A stretch of DNA of 64,000 nt, from NCBI GenBank assembly GCA_026225235.1, contig JAMFSK010000039.1, positions 1 to 64,000 of the forward strand. The letters run 5' to 3'. The translations under genes and the position numbers were made by a program. Every line of letters starts with the position of its first letter. Positions within the stretch are counted from its first letter, which is position 1. This document shows, piece by piece, positions 37,696-46,788 of this stretch. A model generated the notes under the pieces. It did no database searches, was not told the origin of the DNA, and saw nothing but the letters and a program-made list of their open reading frames with translations. The stretch comes from Burkholderiales bacterium (GTDB taxonomy: Bacteria; Pseudomonadota; Gammaproteobacteria; Burkholderiales; Burkholderiaceae).

Positions 37696-38458
37696 ACGCT
37701 TGTCGCGGTCGTTAAAAGCTGCGCGCTGACGGCGGCGCGCGCGATGGAAGTGACGGTTGAAGTCCATCTCGCCGATGGCTTGCCGTGCTTTGCGATCGTT
37801 GCACTGGCGGACACGAAGGTACGCAAGAGCCGCGAGCGCGTGCGCGCCGCCATCCAGAATTCGGGGTTCGAATTTCCGGCGCGGCCACTGTCAATCTTGC
37901 CCCGACCGACCTGCTAAAGGCAGCCGGCCACCTTGTTATGCCGACCGCCCTAGGCATCGTGATCCAAGCGGCTAGGTGCCGCCGAAAAATACGTCGGGCA
38001 CCGAGCTCGCCGGTGAGTTTTTGTTGACGGGGGAGCTACGTCCGAAGCGCGCAGCGTTTGCCACCGCTTGCGGCGTCGCTCAGAGCGTCGAGGCTCAGAC
38101 GTCGACAGGGGCACAGTCGATGAGGCCTCGCTTGGTTGTGCCGGCGGCAAACGCGAGCGAAGCAGGGCCCGCGCGCAGCGGCGAGGGTCACCGAGGCGAG
38201 GCTCCGGCAACTCGAGCGCCAGGGCGTCGCCAATCGTCTGCTCAGTGCACGTCAGGGTCATGAGGTCCGCGAACGCGATGCCTAAGCCACTCAACGGCTC
38301 GAACGTGCGAGGCCGCGCGACTCGGCTGGTCGGCTCGCGCTCATTGCAGGGTTTTACGCGTCGCGCGCACGATGGCCGATCTCGCGGGTCTCGAATTCCC
38401 GAGTGCCCACCATATCGCCGAAGCCATCCAATACCGGCGCGCATTGCGCAGTGATTGA
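37696..38458 (+). pseudogene. comM: comM pseudogene (YifB/Mg-chelatase-like AAA ATPase)
   Basis: Three frames in succession match ComM: VAVVKSCALTAARAMEVTVE and AAIQNSGFEFPARP in frame 1, then TVNLAPTDLLKAAGHLV in a second frame after about 37880, then GTELAGEFLLTGELRPKRA in a third after about 37975. The C-terminal end [20 protein letters not shown] reappears near 38360 and runs to the stop at 38456-38458. The central ATPase is gone (763 bases against about 1,530). The start codon position reads ACG. The gene is dead. Confidence 0.88.
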
Positions 38459-38811
38459 CCTCAAATCGGGCTTGACAAAGTGTGTTATGCACAATGTGAG
38501 GGCCACCCCACATAAGCGGGGCGCGCTCAGGCGCCTCTGCGTACGGCTTCAGCCAAGTGACTGATTTTTATAGGAAGGAGCGCGCTGCGCAGTTTCGAGG
38601 CAATCCGTCCCGGAGGGCCGTCCCACGAGGCTTTAGAGGCGTCGGAGTGGGTTACCCACACAGTTATCCACAGGATCTGTGGATAGCGTGATTTCATCAG
38701 GAAAATCCGGGGTTTAAGCGCGACACCTCAAACTTTTCTGCGAAGTGACCGCCGGGCGCCGTCCCCCCTTCGGTTCCCCGAAAAGGGACGCGGTTGCCCG
38801 AATCCGGGCAG
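38459..38811. other. Spacer with a cluster of DnaA-box-like sequences
   Basis: No gene. TTATGCACA at 38485-38493 and TTATCCACA at 38664-38672 fit the DnaA-box consensus TTATNCACA; TTACCCACA at 38652-38660 and CTATCCACA (minus strand, 38678-38686) each differ by one base. TATCCACAG/CTGTGGATA (38665-38673 and 38677-38685) is a perfect inverted repeat. A TTGACA at 38472-38477 overlaps this region without a clear -10. Confidence 0.6.
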
Positions 38812-39375
38812 TCAATACAGCCGCAGTGAACCGAGGAATTGTTCTACCTGCTCGGCTGGAATCGGCTTGTCGGCGATGACCACCGCCTGGACCACCCGCT
38901 GGCCGCGGATCGCAAAACGCGCCGAGATCATCCGATGCTCGGAACGCCCCGGGACCTTGCCACTGCCCGCCAGCGCATCGCCATCGACAAATTGGCCGTT
39001 CTCAGTCAGCGCAATCTGGATCTTTTGCGGATGCGCGTCGATGCCGATATTGCGGGCGAGTCCGCTTTCGAGCGAATCGAGCACCGCACGTTGAAGCGCC
39101 GGGTCTTCATTGGGCAATTGCACCGAGCCGACGGCAAACGTCGCGCCACCCGCGCGCGCCGCCTGCATCTGCATCTTGAGTTCTCGACCTGCGATGGGCA
39201 GCACGCGCTCGTCAAGCGTGGGCTTGGCGGGGTACATCACCGAGAACCGCCCGTCGTCGTTGGTCATCGTGCGCCATTCGAATTTCGATGAACATCCGCC
39301 CAACAAGGCGGGTAACAGGAGGGCGGCAGCGAAAAGACGCGAGACGGCGGCAAAGGACGACAAAGAAACAGGCAT
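38812..39375 (-). CDS. Putative lipoprotein of unknown function
   Basis: 187 residues with a type II signal ending LLGGC (Cys28), so it is lipid-anchored at the envelope. The mature part is a small soluble domain with FSVMYPAKPTLDERVL and a C-terminal GSLRLY. I do not assign a function. The start MPVSLSSF at 39375 puts the lipobox at the normal distance; the frame is open to 39411. Confidence 0.78.
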   Translation of the reverse strand: MPVSLSSFAAVSRLFAAALLLPALLGGCSSKFEWRTMTNDDGRFSVMYPAKPTLDERVLPIAGRELKMQMQAARAGGATFAVGSVQLPNEDPALQRAVLDSLESGLARNIGIDAHPQKIQIALTENGQFVDGDALAGSGKVPGRSEHRMISARFAIRGQRVVQAVVIADKPIPAEQVEQFLGSLRLY

Positions 39376-39519
39376 CGGGCGGAGGTAGGACAGCGGGGTT
39401 GAAAGCGGCATTATCCGTCACGCGCGGTTCAACACGCCGGCTTGCGTGCTGAGGCGACGGCAGGCGTGCGGGAACGGCGCTACAATACGCGCCAACCCCT
39501 CTCCATTCAGGCAGCTGCC

Positions 39520-40041
39520 ATGGCTCGTACCGCCTCCTCGAAGACTCCGCTGCTCGGTGCGGCGATCGCCTTGGTGGCCATCGTCGTCGCCATTGCAGGC
39601 TGGTTCGCGTTCAATTCGGCCAAGCCTGTGCCCGCGGCAACATTCACCCTGCTGTCGGGCGAGAAGATCTCGACGGAGCAACTCAAGGGCAAGGTCTACC
39701 TGATCAACTTCTGGGCCACAGATTGCACCACCTGCATCCAGGAAATGCCGAAGATGGTTCAGACCTATAACCAGTTCAAGGGCCAGGGCCTCGAATACAT
39801 TGCCGTCGCGATGAACTACGATCCGCCGATGTACGTGGTCAACTACACCCAGACGCGCGCGCTGCCCTTCAAGGTTGCAATGGACGACGGCTCGGTGGCC
39901 AAACAGTTCGGCAACGTCCAGCTCACGCCGACCACGTTTGTCATCGGCAAGGACGGCAAGATCCTCAAGCGCTATGTCGGCGAACCCGAATACGCGGAAC
40001 TCGACAAATTGCTCAAGGACGCGCTCGCGAAGCAGGCCTGA
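39520..40041 (+). CDS. TlpA-like thioredoxin-family protein
   Basis: 173 residues: one N-terminal anchor helix (about 10-30) and a periplasmic thioredoxin domain with Cys69-Thr-Thr-Cys72 after NFWATD and cis-proline in LTPTTFVIG. It probably reduces periplasmic disulfides or acts in cytochrome c or copper-protein maturation, which cannot be specified. A TACAAT at 39481-39486 could be the -10. A strong terminator follows. Confidence 0.87.
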   Translation: MARTASSKTPLLGAAIALVAIVVAIAGWFAFNSAKPVPAATFTLLSGEKISTEQLKGKVYLINFWATDCTTCIQEMPKMVQTYNQFKGQGLEYIAVAMNYDPPMYVVNYTQTRALPFKVAMDDGSVAKQFGNVQLTPTTFVIGKDGKILKRYVGEPEYAELDKLLKDALAKQA

Positions 40042-40112
40042 ACGCGGGCCGTCACGCTACGCGGCGGCTTGACCGTCCAGGCGGAAGGCGTCAAAAGATC
40101 AGACACCATGAG

Positions 40113-40149
40113 AAAAGCGCCCGACAGGCACGACCTGTCGGGCGCTTTT
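40113..40149 (+). terminator. Strong rho-independent terminator
   Basis: A perfect 16-bp stem, AAAAGCGCCCGACAGG (40113-40128) and its complement (40134-40149), loop CACGA, then more T (TTTTTTTT in all). The A-rich 5' arm makes it potentially active on both strands, serving lipA from the other side as well. Confidence 0.95.
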
Positions 40150-40479
40150 TTTTGTGCAGACCAAAATATTGCTGCCGACGTCGATCGGGAATCAGCTTAA
40201 AGCATCCGATAGACATCTCTATGCTGGATATGGCGTCTATATGGATGCTTTATACCAATTTACAGACAGAAATGACGATGCCGATATCTATCAGGCCGTT
40301 TCAGACTGGCGGGGGTCGCACTCAGTGCGGAGGTGCGCATTTCAGCAAATGAACTCGACGATTGCGCGCCTGCGTTCGAACACGCTCAGCTCGAGGCAAC
40401 GCGACAGCTCCTACGCGCTTGAGGGCAGTCCACAAGGTCGCCCTCAAGCTTCAAAGTCCACGCCGTCAACGCTCTCTAC
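40150..40479. other. AT-richer patch of possibly foreign origin
   Basis: Bases 40150-40310 are clearly poorer in G+C than all flanking genes. A frame from a GTG at 40154 reads through the patch to 40528, with an unrecognised peptide (segments YAGYGVYMDALYQF and DDADIYQAVSDW) before turning to composition-biased sequence. I do not call it a gene; it may be the relic of a transferred gene. Confidence 0.45.
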
Positions 40480-41484
40480 TCAAGCCCCCACCACCCCAGC
40501 CTCGTGCGCCTGCACATCGGCGTGGTAGCTCGATCGCACCATCGCGCCAACCGCTGCGTGTTCGAAGCCCATCTCATAGGCCGCTGCTTCGTAGCGCTTG
40601 AACGTGTCCGGGTGGACGTATTCACGTACCGGCAGATGGTGCTCGGACGGTTGCAGATATTGGCCGATGGTCAGCATATCGACGTCATGCGCGCGCAGGT
40701 CGCGCATCACTTGAAGGATTTCTTCTTCCGTCTCGCCGAGACCGACCATCAGGCCAGACTTGGTCGTCACCGTCGGGTGTGCCGCCTTGAAGTTCTTCAG
40801 CAACATCAACGAATGCTGATAATCCGAACCCGGGCGCGCTTCCTTGTACAGGCGGGGCACGGTTTCCAGATTGTGGTTCATCACATCGGGCGGCGCCGCG
40901 TTGAGGATCTCGAGTGCGCGGTCCATACGGCCGCGGAAATCCGGTGTGAGGATCTCGATTCGGGTCTGCGGCGAGAGCTCGCGCGTGCGCTCGATGCAGG
41001 CGACAAAGTGGCCCGCGCCGCCATCGCGCAGGTCGTCACGGTCGACGCTCGTGATGACGACGTACTTGAGCTTGAGTGCCGCAATCGTGCGCGCCAGGTT
41101 CTCCGGCTCGTTGACGTCGAGCGGATCGGGACGGCCGTGGCCAACGTCGCAGAACGGGCAACGACGCGTGCACTTGTCGCCCATGATCATGAAGGTCGCG
41201 GTGCCTTTGCCAAAGCACTCGCCGATATTCGGGCAGCTTGCCTCTTCACAGACGGTGTGAAGATTGTGCTCGCGCAGAATGGTCTTGATCTCGGTGAAAC
41301 GCGAACTGCCCGTAGCGGCTTTCACACGAATCCAGTCGGGCTTTTTGAGCTTTTCGGCGGGAATGATCTTGATGGGAATACGCGCGGTCTTGGCCTGCGA
41401 CTTCTGTTTGGCGGTCGCGTCATACGGCGCCGGCGAAACATCGGTCGGGTTCGGTACGGCGTTGCCGGGAGCTGCGGTAGTCAT
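40480..41484 (-). CDS. lipA: Lipoyl synthase
   Basis: 334-residue radical SAM enzyme inserting two sulfurs into octanoyl-protein. The auxiliary cluster cysteines lie in [12 protein letters not shown] and the radical SAM cluster in CTRRCPFC. The C-terminal serine ligand is in [11 protein letters not shown]. It follows lipB, which makes its substrate. Confidence 0.97.
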   Translation of the reverse strand: MTTAAPGNAVPNPTDVSPAPYDATAKQKSQAKTARIPIKIIPAEKLKKPDWIRVKAATGSSRFTEIKTILREHNLHTVCEEASCPNIGECFGKGTATFMIMGDKCTRRCPFCDVGHGRPDPLDVNEPENLARTIAALKLKYVVITSVDRDDLRDGGAGHFVACIERTRELSPQTRIEILTPDFRGRMDRALEILNAAPPDVMNHNLETVPRLYKEARPGSDYQHSLMLLKNFKAAHPTVTTKSGLMVGLGETEEEILQVMRDLRAHDVDMLTIGQYLQPSEHHLPVREYVHPDTFKRYEAAAYEMGFEHAAVGAMVRSSYHADVQAHEAGVVGA

Positions 41485-41566
41485 GTCGATTCCAATTAAA
41501 GGCTCGAACGGAACGCTTCATCCCGCTCGAAAAGACCTGTCCGGGCGCTTCGCCCTTCAAGGCCCC

Positions 41567-42253
41567 TCACGCCGCCAAAGCGGCATTCTGAGCGCCGATC
41601 GCGGCGATCAGGTTTTCTGCAAGGGTACTCGCGACGTCCGCCCAACTCGCGCGGCTGCCGAGCGCGGCCATGTCGACGGTGCGCAGACCTGCGTAACCAC
41701 AGGGATTGATGCCGTCGAACGGTCGCAGGTCCATCGCGACGTTCAGACTTACGCCGTGATAGCTGGAGCCGTTACGGATCTTCAGGCCCAGTGCGGCGAT
41801 CTTGGCGCCCGCCAGCGGCCCGTCGCACACGTAGATGCCCGGTGCGCCCGCCTTGCGAATTCCGGCCAGATTATACGCCGCGAGTGAATCGATCACGGCC
41901 TGCTCGATCCGGCTCACCAGCTCGCGAACCATCAGCTTGCGGCGCCGCAGGTCAAACAGAATATAGGCCACCACCTGCCCGGGGCCGTGATATGTGATCT
42001 GGCCACCGCGGTCGACCCGCACCAGCGGGATGCCTGAGTCGCCCACGAGCAGATGCCCGGGGTCGCCGGCCAGGCCAAGCGTATAGACAGGGGGATGTTC
42101 GACGAGCCAGATTTCGTCGGGCGTTTCGGCGGTGCGCGCCTCGGTGAACGCGCGCATTGCATCGAAGCTGATTTCGTAGGGCTCGAGACCCCGCCAGCGG
42201 ACAGTGACCGCGGGCAGGGCCTTCGTGAGGGATGCGACAGGCATTTCGTCCAT
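41567..42253 (-). CDS. lipB: Octanoyl-[ACP]:protein N-octanoyltransferase
   Basis: 228-residue enzyme that moves octanoate from ACP to lipoyl domains. Motifs [11 protein letters not shown], the lysine in [12 protein letters not shown] and the catalytic cysteine in NPCGYAG are present. The start at 42253 (MDEMPVAS) is taken; a start at the second Met is possible. In relatives DUF493 directly precedes lipB; here a DUF2917-LysR pair lies between. Confidence 0.95.
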   Translation of the reverse strand: MDEMPVASLTKALPAVTVRWRGLEPYEISFDAMRAFTEARTAETPDEIWLVEHPPVYTLGLAGDPGHLLVGDSGIPLVRVDRGGQITYHGPGQVVAYILFDLRRRKLMVRELVSRIEQAVIDSLAAYNLAGIRKAGAPGIYVCDGPLAGAKIAALGLKIRNGSSYHGVSLNVAMDLRPFDGINPCGYAGLRTVDMAALGSRASWADVASTLAENLIAAIGAQNAALAA

Positions 42254-42401
42254 GATGGACGTAGTTTAATCAAAAGCGCCGATTTGCATCGGGTAGGCGC
42301 AGCGGACCCAGGCCTGGACGGCTCCTTCGCCAACCGGCGCTACCGTGATGCCGTCTTCCTTCTAGCCCCGCCGTCTTGCTTCTCGGCCCGTCGACTTGGT
42401 T

Positions 42402-42737
42402 TTAGCCGATCCGCATACCCAGCTTGCCGCCCGCCGCCGGAATGGGCGCCTTATCCCACCAGCGGCGAAACACGGTCGCCAAGCGATGGCCGGTACCTGC
42501 GGCCAGAGCAAACGTCACGCGCGACGTGCCCAAACCGTCGACGCTCAGCCACAGCGTTTCGTCGGCGCGCAGCGAGAGGGCATCGCCATCGTGCAGGAAA
42601 TAGTCCACCGCATCGTTGCTACGCGTCACCCACACCCTTTCGCCACTGACCCGCAAGGCTTCACCACGACGCACGCTGATGGCGATCCGCTCGCCCGGCG
42701 ACAATTCGAATGCTACTGTTGAGAAAATCTCTTTCAT
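42402..42737 (-). CDS. DUF2917 domain protein
   Basis: 111 residues of the small beta-rich DUF2917 family, with ERVWVTRSNDAVDYFLHDGD and DETLWLSVDG. Function unknown. The start MKEIFSTV at 42737 is chosen over the frame to 42776. It is transcribed divergently from a LysR gene, which is the common DUF2917 arrangement and suggests regulation by it. Confidence 0.82.
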   Translation of the reverse strand: MKEIFSTVAFELSPGERIAISVRRGEALRVSGERVWVTRSNDAVDYFLHDGDALSLRADETLWLSVDGLGTSRVTFALAAGTGHRLATVFRRWWDKAPIPAAGGKLGMRIG

Positions 42738-42842
42738 GATCGGCTCCATGTCGTGTTCGACTGCCATGGAAAGCATGATAGAAAGTAAATGACAGAATGC
42801 TTAACGAGCAATTTTCGATCAACCTGTGAGCGAAACTAACCA
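42738..42842. promoter_or_regulatory. Divergent control region of DUF2917 and LysR
   Basis: About 105 bases, AT-richer than the flanks. AAGCAT (42771-42776) and ATGCTT (42797-42802) form a spaced inverted repeat in the middle, a possible LysR operator. No confident -35/-10 pair. Confidence 0.4.
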
Positions 42843-43760
42843 ATGAATTCGCCGCTGCGCAAACTGCCGAATCTGAGCGCGCTTCGCGCCTTCGAAGCAG
42901 CGGCTCGCCATCAGAGTTTCACTCACGCGGCGGCCGAACTATTTGTGACTCATAGCGCGGTCAGCCACCAGATCCGCGGGCTCGAGGCCGAGTTGGGTGT
43001 CCATCTCTTCGCGCGGGTCGGCCGTCGGGTCGTACTGACCGAGCTGGGTCGGGACTACGCGCGTGAAGTCAGCAACGCCTTTGCGAGTCTGGCTTTGGCG
43101 ACCCAGGCCCTGTCGAAAGACACGCGTGAGCGCCGGCTCGTCCTGACGACGATCCCCTCGTTTGCCGCGCGCTGGCTCGCACCCAAGATCGGCCGCTTTA
43201 TCCTCGCGCACCCGGAAATCGACATCGAATTGCGTTCATCGACCGATATGGTCGATCTCGAGCATTCCGGCGTCGACATGGCGATCCGCTTCGGATTGGG
43301 CGACTACCCAGGGCTGCATGTCGAAAACCTCATGAACGAGACCTTCTTCGCCGCATGCAGCCCGAGCTTCAATGGCGGCATCCTGCCGGCGAAGCCCGAG
43401 GAACTGACTTCGTTCTCGCTGCTGCGCTCCGACTACGAGCGCTGGCGCCTCTGGCTCGACACGGCTGGCCTGCGGGACATGCCCGAGCCCACCCGGGGAG
43501 CGATTTACGAAGATTCATCGTTACTGCTCGGCGCCGCGGTCAGTGGGCAGGGTATCGCGCTCGTGCGCGCGTCTTTGGCCGCCGAGCCCCTTGCGAGCGG
43601 CCAGCTCATCCGGCTGTTCGATTCCATCGTCGCGCCTTCGCCGTGGAGCTACTACCTCGTGAGTTCGAAATCGAACGCGCAGCGGCCAGCAGTGCGCGTG
43701 TTTCGCGACTGGATCATGGCCGAGGCGCAGGCGTTCACCGCATCGATGCAGGGCAAATAG
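42843..43760 (+). CDS. LysR-family regulator, GcvA-like
   Basis: 305 residues: N-terminal winged helix (LRAFEAAARHQSFTHAAAEL, TH SAVSHQIRGLE-type recognition helix) and a LysR substrate-binding domain. The start PLRKLPNLSALRAFEAAAR matches GcvA-type regulators. It is divergent from the DUF2917 gene, its probable target. The effector is unknown. Confidence 0.92.
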   Translation: MNSPLRKLPNLSALRAFEAAARHQSFTHAAAELFVTHSAVSHQIRGLEAELGVHLFARVGRRVVLTELGRDYAREVSNAFASLALATQALSKDTRERRLVLTTIPSFAARWLAPKIGRFILAHPEIDIELRSSTDMVDLEHSGVDMAIRFGLGDYPGLHVENLMNETFFAACSPSFNGGILPAKPEELTSFSLLRSDYERWRLWLDTAGLRDMPEPTRGAIYEDSSLLLGAAVSGQGIALVRASLAAEPLASGQLIRLFDSIVAPSPWSYYLVSSKSNAQRPAVRVFRDWIMAEAQAFTASMQGK

Positions 43761-43856
43761 AAAGACGGGCGGAATGCGCGAGGAGAAGCGGGACGAAGGC
43801 GGTCGCGCGAACGCGGAACGGGAAAGGTCGAAGAAGCAGAGATGCAGAGATGCACG

Positions 43857-43879
43857 GGGAAGGGGTGTCACCCCTTCCC
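43857..43879. terminator. Hairpin between convergent LysR and DUF493 genes
   Basis: GGGAAGGGGTG and CACCCCTTCCC are perfect complements around a single T. It is placed between the convergent ends of two genes. There is no T tract, so terminator function is inferred from position. The preceding 90 bases are purine-rich. Confidence 0.6.
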
Positions 43880-43890
43880 GGCCAACGCCA

Positions 43891-44160
43891 TCACATCACG
43901 ACCGACACCATCGGATGCGACGACAACGCGCGATAGATCTCGTCGAGCTGGGCACGGTTCAGCGCGCGCACCGTGCAAGTCAGACCGGTGTAATTCCCGC
44001 CGCTCGAGGGGCGGGCCTCGATCCGGCCGTCGTGAAACTCGTCATCGAACTTCTGGATGACGAGCACGACCGTTTCGGTAAATTCGGGATGCGACTTCCC
44101 CATCACCTTGATCGGAAAGTCACACGGGAATTCGAATAGCGAATCATCGGCGGTAGTCAT
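43891..44160 (-). CDS. DUF493 (YbeD) family protein
   Basis: 89 residues with the family core FPCDFPIKVMGKSHPEF, GNYTGLTCTVRA and LDEIYRALSSHPMV. E. coli YbeD has the ACT-like fold and is encoded next to lipB; a regulatory link to lipoate synthesis is suspected but unproven. The start MTTADDSLF at 44160 is the family start. Confidence 0.9.
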   Translation of the reverse strand: MTTADDSLFEFPCDFPIKVMGKSHPEFTETVVLVIQKFDDEFHDGRIEARPSSGGNYTGLTCTVRALNRAQLDEIYRALSSHPMVSVVM

Positions 44161-44277
44161 GGCAAATCCTTGTTGCGGTGCTTGTCCAGGAAGGCGGGCG
44201 CCCATCGGACGCTATATGGGTATCCGGCCCCACTTCTTCAAGCCATTCACAGCAGCCGCCCGCCGCCTTCCCGGTCC

Positions 44278-45597
44278 TTACTTCTTGTGGAACATCAAGA
44301 CGGCGGAGTCCCACAGGCGGCCGAACAACCCGGCCTGCGGCACGGCTTCAAGCGCCACGAGCGGGAAGCTCGTGACATCCTTGCCATCGACCTGGACCTT
44401 GATGGTACCGACCGACTGGCCGACGGCGAGCGGTGCGAGCAGCGGCTCGGTCCGTTCGACAACAGGCTTCATCTTGTCCGCGGAGCCCTTGGGCACCGTG
44501 ATCAGCGGGTTCGCGTTCACTCCGAGCTTCACCGTCGACTGCACGCCCTTGTAGATGCGCGCCGTTTCGATAACCTGGCCCGGCTTGTACAGACGCACGG
44601 CGTCATATGCCTGATAGCCGTAGTTGAGCATCTTCAGGCTGTCCTGCACGCGGTCCGATTCCTTCGGTTCGCCCATCATCACGACCACCAGGCGGCGGTT
44701 GACGTCCGGCGCCGAAGGCAGCGGACGCTTTGCCGTCGCGATCAGGCAATAACCGGCTGCCTGCGTGTGGCCCGTCTTGAGGCCGTCGACGGTCGTGTCG
44801 ATCCACAACAGACGGTTACGGTTCGGCTGCTTGATCTTGTTGTACGTGAACTCGTGAATCGAGAAGATCGCGTAGTAGTCGGGGAAGTCGCGAATCAGGC
44901 GCGTCGACAGGATCGCAAGATCGCCCGCCGTCGTGTAGTGATTCTGGTCGGGCATCCCGTTCACGTCGGCATATCGCGTATGCGTCATGCCGAGCTTCAG
45001 CGCTTCGGCATTCATCATCTCGACGAAATGGCTTTCGCTGCCGCCGACCAGTTCCGCCAGCGCGATGGCGGCGTCGTTGCCCGACTGGATGATCATGCCG
45101 TAGACGAGGTCATGGACCGTCACGGGCTTATCGGCTTCGATGAACATCCGCGATTCGTCATGGCCGACCCGGCGCACCGCTTCGCTCGGCACGACGGTCT
45201 GTTCCATCGCGATCTTCTTCGTCTTCAACGCATCGAAGACGAGATAGGCGGTCATCAGCTTGGTCAGCGAGGCCGGCTCGACGCGCTCATCGGCATTCCC
45301 CGACGCCAGCGTCTGGTTGCTCGTGGCATCGACCAGCACCCACGAGCGTGCATTGACCGCGGGTGGCGGCACTTGCGCGTGCGCAAGCTGGGCGCCCAGC
45401 GGCAGCAGCGCGACGAGGGCCGTGGCTCGGACGGCACGCGAAAACGGTGCTGATGGGGAATGCGTGCGCCGGACCGGGGTAGCAGAAGCGACCGATGCGG
45501 CAGCACTCGGGAACGTCGCCGAAAGGAAAGTCGAAACGCGGGTCAGGGCGCGGCGCAGGGAAGCAACATGGGCGATGCGGGAGGCAGGAAAGCGCAT
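44278..45597 (-). CDS. D-alanyl-D-alanine carboxypeptidase, PBP5/6 type
   Basis: 439 residues. The serine peptidase motifs are Ser110-Leu-Thr-Lys113, Ser172-Gly-Asn174 and Lys274-Thr-Gly276, followed by the beta-rich PBP5 C-terminal domain and a C-terminal amphipathic anchor (RLWDSAVLMFHKK). It trims the terminal D-Ala of peptidoglycan pentapeptides in the periplasm. The N-terminus before the signal cleavage (QLAHAQ, about 74) is unusually long and basic if MRFPASRI at 45597 is the true start. Confidence 0.93.
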   Translation of the reverse strand: MRFPASRIAHVASLRRALTRVSTFLSATFPSAAASVASATPVRRTHSPSAPFSRAVRATALVALLPLGAQLAHAQVPPPAVNARSWVLVDATSNQTLASGNADERVEPASLTKLMTAYLVFDALKTKKIAMEQTVVPSEAVRRVGHDESRMFIEADKPVTVHDLVYGMIIQSGNDAAIALAELVGGSESHFVEMMNAEALKLGMTHTRYADVNGMPDQNHYTTAGDLAILSTRLIRDFPDYYAIFSIHEFTYNKIKQPNRNRLLWIDTTVDGLKTGHTQAAGYCLIATAKRPLPSAPDVNRRLVVVMMGEPKESDRVQDSLKMLNYGYQAYDAVRLYKPGQVIETARIYKGVQSTVKLGVNANPLITVPKGSADKMKPVVERTEPLLAPLAVGQSVGTIKVQVDGKDVTSFPLVALEAVPQAGLFGRLWDSAVLMFHKK

Positions 45598-45777
45598 AGG
45601 GTCTGGGTCAGCTGTATCTCGGCAGTTCGGAGGGCAAGGCATGCAGGCCGACAACGCCTGCGCTCGCTGGAGACCGGTGAGCGGCCGGAATCCGGCGAAA
45701 AAACATGCTGCTAAAACGTGCTGCATGAAGCAGTGCAGACGAAACCGGACATCACGAGGTGCGCCGGGTGTGCAGGA

Positions 45778-46425
45778 TTATACGCGCCACGAATCTGTGA
45801 TTACGCGACGCAGAATATGAAGCTTGCGATGAAAGAAGTGCTCGGCACCGGGGATCACGGTGACGGGAAGTTCCTGCGGCGCCGCCCAGTCGTAGACGGA
45901 CTGAATCGGCACAGTCTCGTCCAGGTTGCCGTGAATCACGATCGTATCGGCCGGCACGTTGGCGACTTTGTTGTTGCTCGCGGCCGTGCCGACAAAGACT
46001 AGGCGCTGCGCCGGCGTGCCCGCCGCGGCCAGCCGCTCGGCAACATGCGACAACACGAAGGTGCCGAACGAAAAGCCGGCCAGCACGAAGGGTTGCTCAC
46101 TGAAGCCGAGCGCCGTGCGCAGATGGTCGAGCACGGCGAGCAAGTCGTCTTGTTCGCCCACCCCGTTGTCATGCACGCCCTCGGTCTGCCCGACCCCGCG
46201 GAAATTCGAACGAATCACGACATAGTCGAGCTGCACGAGCGTGCGCGCGAGCGTCTGCGCGACCTTGTTATCCATCGTCCCGCCGAACAGCGGATGGGGA
46301 TGAGCGACCATCGCAATGCCACGCGGCGCGGCGCCCTGCTCGCGCACCGCATCGGGAAAATCGAGTGCGACCTCGATCTTGCCCACAGGACCGTCGATCA
46401 GGCGCTTCTCGGTATGCACATTCAT
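45778..46425 (-). CDS. Alpha/beta hydrolase
   Basis: 215 residues with the nucleophile elbow GFSFG (Ser119), an oxyanion segment AHPHPLFGGTMDN, and the histidine in PGAEHFFHRKLH. It belongs to the short family of dienelactone-hydrolase-like proteins often annotated as a CocE/NonD-type hydrolase. Substrate unknown. The ferredoxin gene lies 14 bases upstream, so they are probably co-transcribed. Confidence 0.88.
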   Translation of the reverse strand: MNVHTEKRLIDGPVGKIEVALDFPDAVREQGAAPRGIAMVAHPHPLFGGTMDNKVAQTLARTLVQLDYVVIRSNFRGVGQTEGVHDNGVGEQDDLLAVLDHLRTALGFSEQPFVLAGFSFGTFVLSHVAERLAAAGTPAQRLVFVGTAASNNKVANVPADTIVIHGNLDETVPIQSVYDWAAPQELPVTVIPGAEHFFHRKLHILRRVITDSWRV

Positions 46426-46439
46426 GGAAACAAGCCCCG

Positions 46440-46763
46440 TCAGTTGCGATCGATCAGCAGCCGCTCGACGACCTTGCCCTCGACTAGATGCGAATCGATG
46501 ATTTCATCGATGTCGGTCTCGTCGACGTAGGTGTACCAGGTGCCCTGCGGATAGATCACGATGACCGGCCCTTCTTCGCAGCGGTCGAGGCAACCCGACT
46601 TGTTGATGCGGACCTTGCCTGGCCCCGCGAGGCCCAGCTTCTTCACGCGCTTTTTCGCGTACTCCTGCATCGCTTCGGAGCCGCAGTTCGCGCAGCTCGG
46701 ACGATCGCCCGCGTCGCGCCGGTTCAGGCAAAAAAATACGTGATGTTCAAAAAACGAGGACAT
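46440..46763 (-). CDS. Thioredoxin-like [2Fe-2S] ferredoxin
   Basis: 107 residues with cysteines at 12, 24, 27, 58 and 62; the cluster ligands are probably 12, 24, 58 and 62 (KSGCLDRC). This is the thioredoxin-fold ferredoxin family related to NuoE. It carries electrons for an unidentified partner. The start MSSFFEHHVFFC at 46763 is the family start; the longer frame is not. Confidence 0.9.
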   Translation of the reverse strand: MSSFFEHHVFFCLNRRDAGDRPSCANCGSEAMQEYAKKRVKKLGLAGPGKVRINKSGCLDRCEEGPVIVIYPQGTWYTYVDETDIDEIIDSHLVEGKVVERLLIDRN

Positions 46764-46788
46764 GATGAATTGACCACTCAAAATTGGG

